Source of the DNA: Azorinus chamasolen
Lineage: Eukaryota > Mollusca > Bivalvia > Cardiida > Solecurtidae
Direction of reading: 5' to 3'
Length of the DNA stretch: 64,000 nt
Assembly: GCA_963576725.1 (NCBI GenBank)
Contig: OY755241.1
Coordinates: 75,305,001 to 75,369,000, forward strand
In this document: one piece after another, positions 32,758 through 43,485 of the stretch
Layout: each line of letters begins with the position of its first letter
Numbering within the stretch: position 1 is the first letter of the stretch
Notes under the pieces: model-generated
Told to the model about the DNA's origin: nothing
Seen by the model: only the letters and a program-made list of their open reading frames with translations
Database searches by the model: none
Made by a program: the position numbers and the translations under genes

Positions 32758-32872
32758 ATCAAGACATTATTTCTGATTCGATATGACAGAATAATCTTTC
32801 TTGAGTTTCCCATCGAATACTCAGAGAGGGGGTTAGTGGTTACCCTCCAATTATCACTGAAAACGCGATGTA

Positions 32873-34179
32873 AACTAGAGGTTTTTGTCATAAAAACGTA
32901 TGTCTCCCCTCTAATAAAAGCAATATGTAAATAGAAATCACTAAAAATGTTATGGACTTGATGATTGATACTTCCCCTCATTATGCGCTTTCTACACCAC
33001 ATTTTTCAAGAAGAAAATGATAACAGCTAATAACTCCAAAAATATTGATAACTGAGTTATGGTCCTTGTGCATGACACTTACTTTTATCATGCTCTTTCC
33101 GTAAATGAAATGTCATTCCAATAGCATCAGTCGAACAGGAGTTATTGATCGGACAAAAAATGTAACAAAAGGAAATAACTCCAAAAGTATTGAAGCCAGA
33201 GTTAAGGCCCCTGTTCATGACACTTTCTCTCACCATGCTCTTTCCATGAATGAAGTTTCAATATGATGGCAAGAGCTATGTAAGAGTTATCGTCCGGACA
33301 AGAAAGCATTAAACAAATGTACAAGGGGCAATAATTCTCAATTTATTGAAGCCAGAGTTAAGGACCTTATGCATGACACTTTCTCTTATCATGATCTTTC
33401 CATGTATGAAGTTTCACTCCAATGGCATGTGCCATATAGGAGTTATCATCCTGACAAAAATTTGTGGGTTTTTTTTACAAAGGGCAATATCTCATATATT
33501 AGTGAAGCCAGAGTTATGGACCTTGAGCATGAAACTTTCTCTTATCATGATCTTTCCATATATGAAGTTTCAATCCAATGGTATGAGCCATATAGGAGTT
33601 ATCGTCGGGACAAAAAATTGTGAAAAAAATTACAAGGGCAATAACTCCATTATTAGTGAAGTCAGAGTTATGGACCTTGTGTATGACACTTCCTCTCGTC
33701 ATGATCCTTCCATATATGAAGTTTCAATCCAATGGCATGAGCCGTATAGGAGTTATCATCCGGACAAAAAAGTGTGCATTTTTTTACAAGGGGCAATAAC
33801 TCCTATATTAGTGAAGCCAGAGTTATGGACCTTGTGCATGACACTTTCTCTTATTATGCTCTTTCTATATATGAAGTTTCAATCAACTGACATAAGGCAT
33901 ATTGAAGTTATCGTCCGGACAAAAAAGTGTTTATTTTTTTTACAAGGGGCAATAACTCCTATATTAGTGAAGCCAGAGTTATGGACCTTGTGCATGACAC
34001 TTCCTCTCATTATGCTCTTTCCATATATGAAGTTTCAATCAATTGGCATCAGGCATATTGAAGTTATCATCTGGACAAAAAGTGTGACTGACAAACGGCC
34101 AGACGGACAGACAGACAGACAGACAACTCTCACGAAAACAATATGTCTCCCCCATATAAATATGGGGGGAGACATAATA
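32873..34179 (+). mobile_element. HINE-I element
   Basis: The degraded head AACTAGAGGTTTTTGTC has TATGTCTCCCC; the tail hairpin TATGTCTCCCCCATA/TATGGGGGGAGACATA is its inverse. About seven units of ~155 bp carry GCCAGAGTTATGGACCTTGT, CATGACACTTTCTCT, TATATGAAGTTTCAATCCAA and ATCGTCCGGACAAAA. The microsatellite GACGGACAGACAGACAGACA precedes the tail. Its left end truncates the Helentron. Confidence 0.8.
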
Positions 34180-35880
34180 AACAAGAGATGTTTGTAAAAC
34201 ATGTATACCCCCCAGACCCCCTGACCTTTGATCTAGTGACCTCAACTATAGAGGTTATCTAGCGGTCATGACTAATCATCACAGCAACTTTGAAGATCCT
34301 AAGCCAAACCAATGATCATTTATTGATCTGAAAACATTTCACATATTAAGGTCATGGTGACCTTGACCTTTAACCTAGTGACCTCAACAACTATAGGGGT
34401 CATCAAGTGGTCACAACCAACTACCACAGCAAGTTTCTCGAACCAAACCATTGAGCAGTTATTAATTGGAAACCATTTCATCAGCTAAGGTCATGATAAC
34501 CTTGATCTTTGACCTGGTGACCTCAAAATCAATAGGGGTCATCTAGTTGTCATGGCCAACCACCACAGCAAGTTTGAAGATCCTAAGCCAAACCCTTGAG
34601 CAGTTATTGATCGCAAACCATTTCACCAGTTAAGGTCATAGTGACCTTGACCTTTGACCTAGTGACCTAAAAAATAATAGGGGTTATCAACTGGTCATGA
34701 CCAAGCACCACAGCAAGTTTGAAGATCCTAAGCCAAACCCTTGAGCAGTTATTGATCGCAAACCATTTCACCAGTTAAGGTCATGGTGACCTTGACCTTT
34801 GACCTAGTGACCTAAAAAACAATAGGGCTCATCTAGTTGTCATGACCAACCACCTAAGCAAATTTGAAGATCCTAAGCCAAACCCTTCAGCAGTTATTGA
34901 TCAGAAACCATTTTACAAGTTAAGGTCATGGTGACCTTGACCTTTGACCTAGTGACCTCAAATACAATAGGGGTCATCTAGTTGTCATGACCAACTACCG
35001 CAGCAAGTTTGAAGATTTTAAGCCAAACCCTTGAGCAGTTATTGATCGGAAACCATTTGACCAGTTAAGAGCATGGTGACCTTGACCTTTGACCTAGTGA
35101 CCTAAAAAGCAATAGGGTTCATCTAGTGGTCATTACCAACCACCACAGCAAATTTGAAGATCCTAGGCCAAACCCTTGAGCAGTTATTGATCGCAAACTA
35201 TTTCACCCTTTAAGGTCATGGTGACCTTGACCTTTGACCTAGTGACCTAAAAAACTTTAGGGCTAATCTAGTTGTCATGACCAACCAACTAAGCAAATTT
35301 GAAGATCCTAAGCCAAACCCTTGAGCAGTTATTGATCAGAAACCATTTTACCAGTTAAGGTCATGGTGACCTTGACCTTTGACCTAGTGACCTCAAAATC
35401 AAAAGGGGTCATCCAGTGGTCATGACCAACTACCACAGCAAGTTTGAAGATTCTAAGCTAAACCCTTGAGCAGTTATTGATCGGAAACCATTTAACCATT
35501 TAAGGTCATGGTGACCTTGACCTTTGACCTAGTTACCTCAAAATCAATAGGGGTCATCTAGTGGTCATGACCAACCACCACAGCAAGTTTGAAGATCCCA
35601 AGCCAAACCCTTGAGCAGTTATTGATCGGAAACTATTTCACCATTTTAGGTCATGGTGACCTTGACCTTTGACCTAGTGACCTCAAAAACAATAGGGGTC
35701 ATCTACTTGTCATGACCAACCACCACAGCAAGTTTGAAGATTCTAGGCCAAGTCGTTTATTAGTTATCGTTCGGAAACCATCGATCTACCGACCGACCGA
35801 CCGACCGACCGACAGACCGACCGACCGACCGACATGTGCAAAGCAATATACCCCCATTTTTTCAAAAGGGGGGTATAAAA
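34180..35880 (+). mobile_element. HINE-J element, about ten core units
   Basis: Head AACAAGAGATGTTTGTAAAA and CATGTATACCCCCCAGACC; about ten ~146-bp units with GGTGACCTTGACCTTTGACC, AATAGGGGTCATCTAGT, CACCACAGCAAGTTTGAAGA and CCTTGAGCAGTTATTGATC; then (GACC)n (35785-35833) and the hairpin ATACCCCCATTTTTTC/AAAAGGGGGGTATAA. It begins immediately after the HINE-I tail. A second copy is at 55980-58106. Confidence 0.9.
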
Positions 35881-36650
35881 AGCCTGTTAAACAATAAACA
35901 TTTGCTTACCCTCGCCAATAACAAATGCACCTTAATTATCCTACTTATTGACAGTAAAAATACTAGTGTGAGATCTTCACAACAGCATTCAATAAAAATT
36001 GAACTGCACTGATGGGTGTCGGGTCAAAAAGGCCCATTACCAAAGAGGCCCCTACGAAAAAGGCCCAATTTCACAAACCATATATATGTCAAACATTTAA
36101 CTTAAAACTTGAGATTAATAATTAATGTGATGACAAGAAATGTATGAAAATGGGATTATCTCCATTATTGCGTATTATCTCCCTTGGTCTGTGTCGAAAG
36201 GTGAATGTGATAATTAGTGTGGCACTAATCTAATCTGGATCTACGCTATATAAATGCATTTAGACATTTTACTGGCAGAACGAAGAAGACGGATACAACT
36301 GTGGTATATTTGGCCATATAATATAATATAATATAATATTACGTAGCGATGTTTTTTTCTGTTATAGTTAAAGCAGCTGCTACACATATAATATACATTA
36401 TATGTGCACCCAGGGCTCGGGACGTGGACCCTGCTTTCATGATGAGCCCCATAATTTAGAAAATATATTCACTCAAAAAATGCCGGGCGATACATATAAA
36501 CAATTTAAGTTCCAAAATATTTTTATAAAATGATTTCATAAATTATGTATTTATAGCTCTGATAGAATATATTTAACCATCTGAGTTTTACTTAATAGAT
36601 ATTAAAAAATCCGGAGAATTCAAGTTTATTAAGTAGAATTGTTTTTGATA
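35881..36650. other. Unassigned AT-rich spacer
   Basis: Contains GGTCAAAAAGGCCCATTAC with AAAAAGGCCCAATTTC (36018-36068), a run of ATAAT repeats (about 36313-36340) and a CACATATAATATACATTATA palindrome (36372-36402). No gene is seen. Confidence 0.4.
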
Positions 36651-37150
36651 CCAAAACTGATTTGAAAGTATAGGTCGTGTTAATTTTTGAATAGAAATTA
36701 AACCCAAAGTTCGAAAAGTAAAAATATATTCCTATGCTGATAGATCTACATGTATAGCGGGTTTCAGGCCAGCTACTTTGAGAGTGCTACATGACCCAAA
36801 CATGTTGAATTTTGAAATATAGATCGTGGGCCAACAACTTTGAGAGTGTTACAAGACCCAAAAAACTATATATAATTTTGACTGATAGCGGGTTGTTGGC
36901 CAGCTACTTTGAGAGTGCTACAAGACCCAAACATGCTAAATTTGGAAATATAGATCGTTGGCAAACAACTTTGAGAGTGTTACAAGACCCAACAAACTAT
37001 ATATAATTTTGACCCAAACATGTACTATATATATTATATAAAATGGAAATAAAACCCAAAGTTCCAAAAGTTTGATATGTAAAAATATATTTCAAAGCTG
37101 AGAGATCTATAGCGTTTTTAAGGCCAGTAACTTTGAGAGTGCTACAAGAC
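36651..37150. repeat. Interleaved ~126-bp tandem duplication
   Basis: The phrases GCCAGCTACTTTGAGAGTGC, TACAAGACCCAAACATG, TATAGATCGTGGGCCAACAA and AACTATATATAATTTTGAC recur two to four times in alternating order, with flanking AAACCCAAAGTTC.AAAAGT copies at each end. It may be a HINE core of another family, but head and tail are not visible. Confidence 0.65.
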
Positions 37151-37241
37151 AATCCATAGGAGTGGCGTACAGCTGTCCGATGGTCTTTAGGAATTCTGAC
37201 GTCTGCCTGGTGATCTTAGAAACATATCTTTAACATTAATA

Positions 37242-37353
37242 CTAGCAAACAGAGCAGACTTTGATCCGACGGCACCTATAGGATCCGTCTGATATGGGTC
37301 TACTCTGCTTACAAATGCGTGAAAACACGTTTATATGAGGGAAATGGGTAACA
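37242..37353. mobile_element. MITE family B, right-hand fragment
   Basis: AGCAAACAGAGCAGACTTTG, degenerate core GCACCTATAGGATC, then GCGTGAAAACACGTTTATAT and GAGGGAAATGGG. The other half is missing. Confidence 0.65.
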
Positions 37354-37394
37354 CGTGGTCATTTTACAATTGCACAAAGGGTAGAAAATGGGTA

Positions 37395-37585
37395 TAAAAA
37401 TATGGAAGGTGGACCATTGTAATCATTTTAGAAAGTAAAGAAACAAATCTAAAGAAACAAATCTATCAAATTCTATTAGCAAAAAGAGCAGACCCTGATC
37501 AGACGGCTCCTCTAGGAGCCATCTGATCTGGGTCTTCTCTGTTTGCAAATGCCTGAAAACACGTTTATATGAGGGAAAGGGTTAA
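37395..37585. mobile_element. MITE family B, second fragment (inverted orientation)
   Basis: ATTTTAGAAAGTAAAGAAAC, palindrome with GCTCCTCTAGGAGC (37506-37519), AAAACACGTTTATATGAGGG and TTAA at 37582-37585. The distal half with CCATGAATATTC is lost. Confidence 0.7.
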
Positions 37586-37653
37586 GCGGCCACCTAGCCA
37601 CTTTAACACAAATTACTGGTATGTATTTTTTTGTAATTTCTTTTCCTACGTAC

Positions 37654-37818
37654 CTTAGCATACACTTGCTTCTTTAGCTGAATGCTTGGTATGGCTGGAT
37701 GGGCATGATCATTTGCTCCCATTATGAATATTCCTCCAGACTGCTTCACAGTGGCTGGGCATTTAATAACTCTCTTCTTGGATGTAAATCCCCATGTTGT
37801 GGTAGACTTGTTGTCCCG
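37654..37818 (-). CDS. FLYWCH gene exon 7 (zinc-finger core)
   Basis: Acceptor CTTACAG before 37818, donor GTACGT after 37654; 55 open codons. RDNKSTTTWGFTSKKRVIKC, then PATVKQSGG, GANDHAHPAIPS and LKKQVYAK. CPATV and HAHP match the second Cys and the His pair of FLYWCH fingers. Phase 0 on both sides. Confidence 0.75.
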
Positions 37819-37831
37819 CTGTAAGAATATA

Positions 37832-39164
37832 AACAAGGGCATGTTGTATTGCTATGCAAGACATGAGTCCCCCACTGGACTGAAAAAAACCTCCACTCTC
37901 CCCACCCCACCCATTGTGTGGTTGACCATGGTATATACATGACCACCTGAATGGTATTAGTACCTACTTTCATACATTGAATCAGTAAATAAAAAGTTAT
38001 TGTCCCGACAAGAAAATATGAAACAGGAGATTAACTCCAAAAATATTGATGCTAGAGTTATTGCCCTTGTGCATGACACTACATCTCATCATGCTTGTTC
38101 CATATGAGAAGTTTCAAATCGATTGAACCAGTACATACAGAGTTTTTAACTGGAAAAGAAAATATGAAAAGGGGATTAAATCCAACAATATAGATGCTAG
38201 AGTTATGGCCCTTGTGCAGGACACTACCCCTCATCATGTGTGTTCCATATGTGAAGTTTCAAATCAATTGAACCAGTAGATAAAGAGTTACTGTCCGGAC
38301 AAATAAATATGAAAAAGGGGAATAACTCCAAAAATATTGATGCTAGAATTATGGCCCTTGTGCATGACACTACTCCTGATCATGCATCTTCAATGTGTGA
38401 AGTGATAATGAATTTGGCCTAGCTTTGTAGGAGATATTGCCCGGACACGAAGTGTGACAGACGGCCTGACAAGAAAATATGAAAAAGGGGAAGAACTCCA
38501 AAAATATTGATGCTAGAGTTATGGCCCTTGTGTATGACACTACCCCTCATCATGATTGTTCCATATGTGAAGTTTCAAATCAATTGAACCAGTAGATAGA
38601 GTTATTGTCCGGACAAAGAAATATGTAAAAGGGGAATAACTCCAAAAATATTGATGCTAGAATTATGGCCCTTGTGCATGACACTACTCCTGATCATGCT
38701 TCTTCAATGTGTGAAGTGATTATGAATTTGGCCTAACATTGTAGGAGATATTGCCTGGACACGAAGTGTGATAGACGGCCTGACAAGAAAATATGAAAAA
38801 GGGGAAGAACTCCAAAAATATTGATGCTAGAGTTATGGCCCTTGTGTATGACACTACCCCTCATCATGATTGTTCCATATGTGAAGTTTCAAATCAATTG
38901 AACCAATAGATAAAGAGTAATTGTCCAGACAATAAAATATGTAAAAGGGGAATAACTCCAAAAATATTGATGCTAGAGTTATGACCCTTGTGCATGACAC
39001 TAGCCCTCATCATGCTTCTTCAATGTGTGAAGTTATAATGAATTTGGCATAACTTTGTAGGAGATATGGCCCGGACATGAAGCGTGACAGACGGACGGAC
39101 GGACAGACAGACGGAATCGAGCAAACCTATAGTCCCCCAACCGGTAACCGGTGGGGGACTAATA
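37832..39164 (+). mobile_element. HINE-F second copy, in the FLYWCH gene intron
   Basis: Head AACAAGGGCATGTTGTATTG with AGTCCCCCACTGG; about eight ~155-bp units (GGGGAATAACTCCAAAAATA, GATGCTAGAGTTATGGCCCT, GTGTGAAGTTTCAAATCAAT); GACGGACGGACGGACAGACA; tail AGTCCCCCAACCGGTAACC/GGTGGGGGACT. It starts only 14 bp upstream of the exon 7 acceptor, so its head lies in the polypyrimidine/branch region. Confidence 0.85.
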
Positions 39165-39349
39165 AGCACATGCCCAATGTATGCTAGGTGATATAAAGCA
39201 ATAAATTAACTTAGTTAAAATTAATGTTTATGTATGGGAATCTTTCTGGTACAATTGAAATATTTGAAGCAGATCAAATAAACTTAATTGAAGGCATTTC
39301 AATACGTAAAGTGTGCATTATAAACGCACGGACGTACATGAATACGTAC

Positions 39350-39479
39350 CTTGATGCTGTAGGAGTACCCTGCACTGGATACCAACAGTCTCGTCTATTT
39401 CTGTGAAACTCCATCCAGAATTGTCCACTGTACTCCGCAATGTTCTATCACAGTCTCTGTTAGAATGTCCACCATGGAG
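39350..39479 (-). CDS. FLYWCH gene exon 6 (contains a stop)
   Basis: Acceptor ATTTTAG before 39479 and donor GTACGT after 39350. Starting with one base from the previous exon, it reads SMVDILTETVIEHCGVQWTI, LDGVSQK, TAG at 39395-39397, then TRLLVSSAGYSYSIK. The VSQKG-KLLVDS-GYSY layout is the usual lead-in to a FLYWCH finger. Confidence 0.7.
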
Positions 39480-39534
39480 CTAAAATGAAATTCATAATAA
39501 TACGCAACTTTGTCATCACAAAATGTTTCAATTC

Positions 39535-39784
39535 TTAACCCTTTCCCTCATATAAACGTGTTTTCACGCATTGGCAAACAGAGTAAACCCAGATCAGACG
39601 GCTCATAGAGGAGCCGTCTGATCAGGGTCTGCTCTGTTTGCTTATGAAATTAAATAGATATGTTTCTTTACTTTGTAAAATGGCTACAATGTTCCACCTT
39701 CCATGTTTCATTATAACTATTTTCTCCATGAATATTCTGTAGGTATTGGTATTTGGACTAAATATAGAACAGGGAAAGGGTTAA
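39535..39784. mobile_element. MITE family B, complete copy in an intron
   Basis: TTAA at 39535-39538 and 39781-39784. Core GCTCATAGAGGAGC has one substitution. A second, partial B-like unit (CCTTTCCTTCC to ACAAGGGAAAG) follows at 39785-39885. Confidence 0.85.
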
Positions 39785-39982
39785 TCCTTTCCTTCCTGGA
39801 TTCAAGTGGCCAAAAGAGGAGACCTTGATCAGATGGTTTCTAACTCTGTTTGCAGTTGTGAAAACAGGTATACACAAGGGAAAGTACAGTATAACTCTTT
39901 CGAATGAAATTATAAATGACATTATTATAATACCATTCTTATACAAATCTTATATGTAAATTATAAATGACATTTTTCTTAC

Positions 39983-40227
39983 TCTTCCTGTATTGGAATG
40001 ATCTCCTCAATCTGGCTGCGATTTGGGAGGTCAAATGAGACACTGACGTTCACATCTTGGTTTTCCCTAACATCAAACGAGATGCTTTCATCTGCTTTGA
40101 TGGTGTTATCCGCTTCGTTGATGTCATCTGCTTCATTGATGTCAGCTGCTTCGTTGATGTCATTTGCTTCAATGAACAATGTTGACTCTGCTGTCGGACC
40201 AAGTTCTAATTCTGCATCAATCAGTGT
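39983..40227 (-). CDS. FLYWCH gene exon 5 (acidic, short internal repeats)
   Basis: Acceptor TTCTGACAG before 40227. It reads TLIDAELELGPTAESTLF, then four imperfect IEANDINEA-type repeats, SISFDVRENQDVNVSVSFDL and QIEEIIPIQE. The end is ambiguous: a TAA stop at 39979-39981 overlaps a good donor (A|GTAAGA after 39983). With splicing, the phase-2 end fits exon 6 exactly; unspliced, the protein would stop here. Confidence 0.7.
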
Positions 40228-40361
40228 CTGTCAGAAATGATATTGATACTTGATTACAATACACTTTGAGACTCTAAATAGATTTCAGACAATACATCTA
40301 ACTTAGAATAAGACAATCAATTATCAGTTGTTATTGGCAAGGGTCTAGTTATATGTGAATA

Positions 40362-40650
40362 TATTTTTATATAGGAATACGTATCACCTGCTGAGATTGG
40401 TGTCAGAAGAAAAAAGTGTGACGGACCGACAAACGAACATGCAGACAGATAGAAAGACAGACAGATGGAAAGACATACGGTAGATATATGTGAATATATT
40501 TTTATTTAAACGAGAGTATCCAAAGGAATACGTTTCACCTGCTGAGATTGGTGTCAGAATAAAAACGTGTGATGGACCGACAAACGAACAGGCAGACAGA
40601 AAGAACTGACAGAAAGACAGACGGATAGACAGATGGAAAGACAGACGGTA
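40362..40650. repeat. Two HINE-like tail units with GACAGACA runs
   Basis: GAATACGTATCACCTGCTGA and GATTGGTGTCAGAA occur twice (about 40374 and 40528), each followed by GTGTGA.GGACCGACAAACGA and AGACAGA-rich runs, a duplication of about 150 bp. It has HINE-like style, but no terminal hairpin is visible. Confidence 0.55.
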
Positions 40651-40661
40651 GATAGACAAAC

Positions 40662-40706
40662 CTCCTCGTCATATGCTTGGCTCACGTCGATTTCGCAATG
40701 GTTCAC
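40662..40706 (-). CDS. FLYWCH gene exon 4 (short)
   Basis: Fifteen codons VNHCEIDVSQAYDEE, donor GTTTGT, acceptor AATGCTGAG with a poor pyrimidine tract. Phase 0 on both sides fits exons 3 and 5. It is the least certain exon. Confidence 0.45.
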
Positions 40707-40757
40707 CTCAGCATTTATGTCCTTTATCAATATTGATACTACTTTTGGTATTACTAT

Positions 40758-40866
40758 CATTTTCATCAAAGTGCATATATAGTTGGTACATCGGCACACA
40801 GTCTATACCCAGATCAGAGGGTCTGCACTTTTGTCCTTTAGCAATTATGAATTCTAAATCAAGTAT
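40758..40866. repeat. Duplicated segment, copy 1
   Basis: GTGCATATATAGTTGGTACA, TATACCCAGATCAGAGGGTC, CTTTTGTCCTTTAGCAATTA and AATCAAGTATTAGAGCT; a second copy lies at 41370-41489. Confidence 0.8.
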
Positions 40867-41338
40867 TAGAGCTGTCAAATAATATATCATTTTAAAATAT
40901 TGTATTATATATTAATATTAATACTACTTACTTTTGATATTACTTAAGAAATAATAAATTCATACCAGTTTTTTATCGGGCAATCGAACAGTGGTAGGAG
41001 TTGAGATGCGTAGTAATTAAATCACAAGGCTGAGTAATTTAATTATAAGCATCTCAACCACTATCCGTGTTCGATAACACGATAAAACACTGGTATAAAT
41101 TTATTATTTCGATTCTAACACTTCAATTTAACTATAATTTGAACCAACACAACGGCACTACCTTTCTTGTCATACGAATTTTCGAAGCCATATTACGTCA
41201 CGTTAAGTCGTTACAGCGCATGTGGTGTTTTATGAAGAATTCAAACATAGATACGTCCCTTCTTTGTTTATGTGGATCTGTGCGCGAGATGTGTTAGAAT
41301 ATTACTTCATTATTATTAATTAGCATTATTTATTATCA
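40867..41338. other. Intron sequence with an inverted segment
   Basis: TACTT.CTTTTGATATTACTT and AATAAATTCATACCAGTTTT near 40930-40975 recur inverted as TGGTATAAATTTATTATTTC at 41090-41109, a ~130-bp foldback around ATCTCAACCACT. No gene is seen. Confidence 0.4.
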
Positions 41339-41372
41339 CTATCATCATCATCATCATCATCACCATCATTTT
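41339..41372. repeat. (ATC)n microsatellite
   Basis: About ten ATC/ATCACC triplets; a similar ATCATC cluster occurs at 42585-42695. Confidence 0.85.
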
Positions 41373-41489
41373 CATCAGTTTGAGTGCATATATACTTGGT
41401 ACAATTGGGCAAACAGTGTATACCCAGTTTAGAGGGTCTACACTTTTGTCCTTTATCAATTATGAATTCTAAATCAAGTATTAGAGCTT
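41370..41489. repeat. Duplicated segment, copy 2
   Basis: Same text as 40758-40866 with substitutions (ACTTGGTACAATTGGGCAAA, TATACCCAGTTTAGAGGGTC). Together with similar exons 2 and 3, this suggests local duplication within the gene. Confidence 0.8.
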
Positions 41490-41543
41490 AAATGTCGATG
41501 TACAGGGACGACTCCTCTGTAGTGCATTGAATTAAAAAGTTAC

Positions 41544-41669
41544 CATCAATGTGTCATCATCCTCCAGCTGTGGGTTCGGTAGGCTTATTTCCAAAATTGG
41601 GGGCTCCTGTGCTGGCTCTACGAAGGGTTCACCAACAGCAGCTGTCAGTTGAGGGGCACCTTCTTCATA
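41544..41669 (-). CDS. FLYWCH gene exon 3
   Basis: Acceptor TTATTCAG before 41669 and donor GTAACT after 41544; 42 open codons YEEGAPQLTAAVGEPFVEPA to PNPQLEDDDTLM. Its first and last codons match exon 2, consistent with exon duplication. Confidence 0.65.
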
Positions 41670-41823
41670 CTGAATAAATTTCTTATAATTTAATACATCA
41701 TCATTTACCATTACCATCACTAAATCATTATGACGGGGTTTACAACACGGCAACACAATACATGAGTAGTATGCTTACGGACTCGCGTATATCACTTTAC
41801 ATTTCAAGTTTGACTGATGCTAA

Positions 41824-42213
41824 AACAAGATGTGTTTGTGAAACACTATGCCCCCTCAATATAATATTTGACCCTGAAGGATGACCTTGACCTTGACATG
41901 TCACCCCCCAAAATGTGCAGCTTCATGAGATACACAGGCATGCCAAATATCAAGACTCTATCTCTACTGGTCCAAAAGCTATGACCAATGTTAAAGTCGG
42001 TGATTTGACCCATATATTTGACCTGACCTTGAAGGATGACATTGACCTTGACATGTCACCCCTCAAAATGTGCGGCTTTGAGATACATATGCATGCTAAA
42101 AATCAAGTCTCTATCTGTACTGGCCCAAAAGTTATGACAACTGTTGCTGACAAACAAACAGACAGACAGGGCAAAAACAATATGCCCCCCAGATCTGATC
42201 TGGGGGCATAATA
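41824..42213 (+). mobile_element. HINE-M element
   Basis: Head AACAAGATGTGTTTGTGAAA and CACTATGCCCCCTC; two units with GACCTTGACCTTGACATGTC, CACCCC.CAAAATGTGC and AATATCAAG.CTCTATCT; tail ACAATATGCCCCCCAGATC/GATCTGGGGGCATAA. Head and tail TATGCCCCC motifs are inverted copies. Confidence 0.85.
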
Positions 42214-42492
42214 TAAAATAATGCAGTTTTTTAATTAGAATAACTCTGTGGTCGGTCTATAGTGGATCTAGTATGTAATATTCATTTAAATACTTCATAT
42301 CTTTAGTAACATTACGGCAACACAATACAAAATGTATTGGCTTACGAACTTGCGCATGTCACTTTACGTTTCATGTAAAAGTAAAGTACCTGTACTGTAA
42401 GTTTTACTTCATACCTATATAATAATTATATAATGTCTTAAATTTATACTTAAATCAAATATTATTAATACTGTAATTAACTAAGAGATTAC

Positions 42493-42544
42493 CATCCATG
42501 TGTCATCCTCTGCTTCTTCAAGACAGGGTGGGTACACCTTCATA
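42493..42544 (-). CDS. FLYWCH gene exon 2 (frameshifted)
   Basis: Acceptor GATTTAG before 42544, donor GTAATC after 42493. It starts like exon 3 (YEGVPTLS) and ends EEAEDDTWM, but the two halves are in different frames: a one- or two-base lesion near 42515. Confidence 0.5.
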
Positions 42545-42887
42545 CTAAATCAAAATCATTTACATCTTCAGAATAATTATAATCAAAATCATCATCATCA
42601 AAAATCAATTATCACAACTTTATCAATGTCATCATAATCATATGATATACATGTCATAATCAGCAGCAGCATTATCATCATCATCATTATCATAATATAC
42701 AAACGGGAAATTTGATATATCGGCCTTCGAGGTAGAATACAATTTACTTCGAAATAAAAGAATTTCGAGTTGTCCAATTTCTATTTTGGACAATTTCACA
42801 GCTTGATGCAGTTCATGATCAAATTGAAAAAAACACCTAATGTTGGGGTGTATACTCTTGAATGTTTGTCAACCCTATGTTACATAC
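42545..42887. other. Intron with ATCATC-rich low complexity
   Basis: Repeated ATCATCATC/AATCATCAT words; nothing else recognised. Confidence 0.4.
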
Positions 42888-42985
42888 CATAAACATAACA
42901 TCCTCCTTTGCCTTGCATGCTGCGCACTCGTGATTCACTATGGCTTCAGTCCTCTTGGCCACTCTGTATGTTGCCAGTGAAACAC
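42888..42985 (-). CDS. FLYWCH gene exon 1 of those visible
   Basis: Acceptor GTTGATAG before 42985 and donor GTATGT after 42888. Reads VSLATYRVAKRTEAIVNHEC, AACKAKEDVMFM with a C-x2-C pair. Assignment to this gene rests on strand, spacing and splice sites; an upstream first exon is not found. Confidence 0.45.
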
Positions 42986-43217
42986 CTATCAACAAGTAGT
43001 AGTGTGTGTAACATAAATATAAACTAAAAAAGTGCAGCAAAACTGTTTAGATATTATTTGTCATTAATTATTATGACATTTACAATGTGAAGTTTATCGG
43101 CTAAGTTTGAAAAAAGATATGGAACGTTCATAACATTATATTTGCACGGAACAGAGATTATATTTGCACTTGCAAACAGAGTAGAAAAATATTCTCAAAA
43201 AAATATATCATATAACA

Positions 43218-43387
43218 CTTTTCCGCATATAAATGATATAGGGGCCGTCTGATCAGGGTCAGCTCTATTTGCTAAAGGAATTTGATAGATCTGTTTCTTC
43301 CATTGCAAAACTGGCTATGTTGTACCTTCCATATTTCATTATAATTAATTTGTTCATGAATATTCAGTAGTTATTGGCATTTGAATT
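43218..43387. mobile_element. Family B MITE remnant, left arm lost
   Basis: GGCCGTCTGATCAGGGTCAG, GCTCTATTTGCTAA and GTTCATGAATATTCAGTAG survive; the left inverted end and half of the palindrome are gone. Confidence 0.6.
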
Positions 43388-43473
43388 GGTCACAGGTCAA
43401 AATGGCCCACTTCCAAAACGACCCCCGAGTCAAAACGGCCCACAACCAAAACGGCCCGGGTCAAAACTGCCCA
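43388..43473. repeat. Short tandem CAAAACGGCCCA-type repeat
   Basis: Five imperfect copies of a ~15-bp GGTCAAAACGGCCCA word (TCAAAATGGCCCA, CAAAACGACCC, TCAAAACGGCCCA, CCAAAACGGCCC, TCAAAACTGCCCA). The same word group occurs at 36018-36068. It may be a transposon end. Confidence 0.6.
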
Positions 43474-43485
43474 CTATATCATATA

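Larger units (their letters stand above)
37654..42985 (-). pseudogene. FLYWCH zinc-finger gene, N-terminal seven exons
   Basis: Minus-strand exons 42985-42888, 42544-42493, 41669-41544, 40706-40662, 40227-39983, 39479-39350 and 37818-37654. The first five encode an acidic region. The last two encode a FLYWCH-type domain: LVSSAGYSYSIK leads into a basic RDNKSTTTW stretch, RVIKCPATV and a HAHPA histidine pair. FLYWCH fingers use two Cys and two His; the first Cys position reads WGF rather than W-x-C, so metal binding may be lost. Phases agree from exon 3 to 7. Defects: frameshift in exon 2 and TAG at 39395-39397. No MULE domain follows on the left, where TEs take over. Introns hold HINEs and MITEs. 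Confidence 0.65.

Noticed and set aside
33346..34197. 283-codon plus-strand open frame
   Set aside because: It spans HINE-I core units and tail; the repeating segments follow the ~155-bp monomer and resemble no protein family.
34180..35880. Regularly spaced repeats considered as a CRISPR-like array
   Set aside because: Units are ~146 bp and almost wholly conserved, with no short repeat/unique spacer pattern; the genome is eukaryotic and the ends are HINE-type.
25294..37654. Joining the FLYWCH exon at 37654 to the OB-fold exon at 25294 as one gene
   Set aside because: Phases would permit it, but the two lie 12 kb apart across the Helentron and HINEs, and I know of no family combining them; kept separate.
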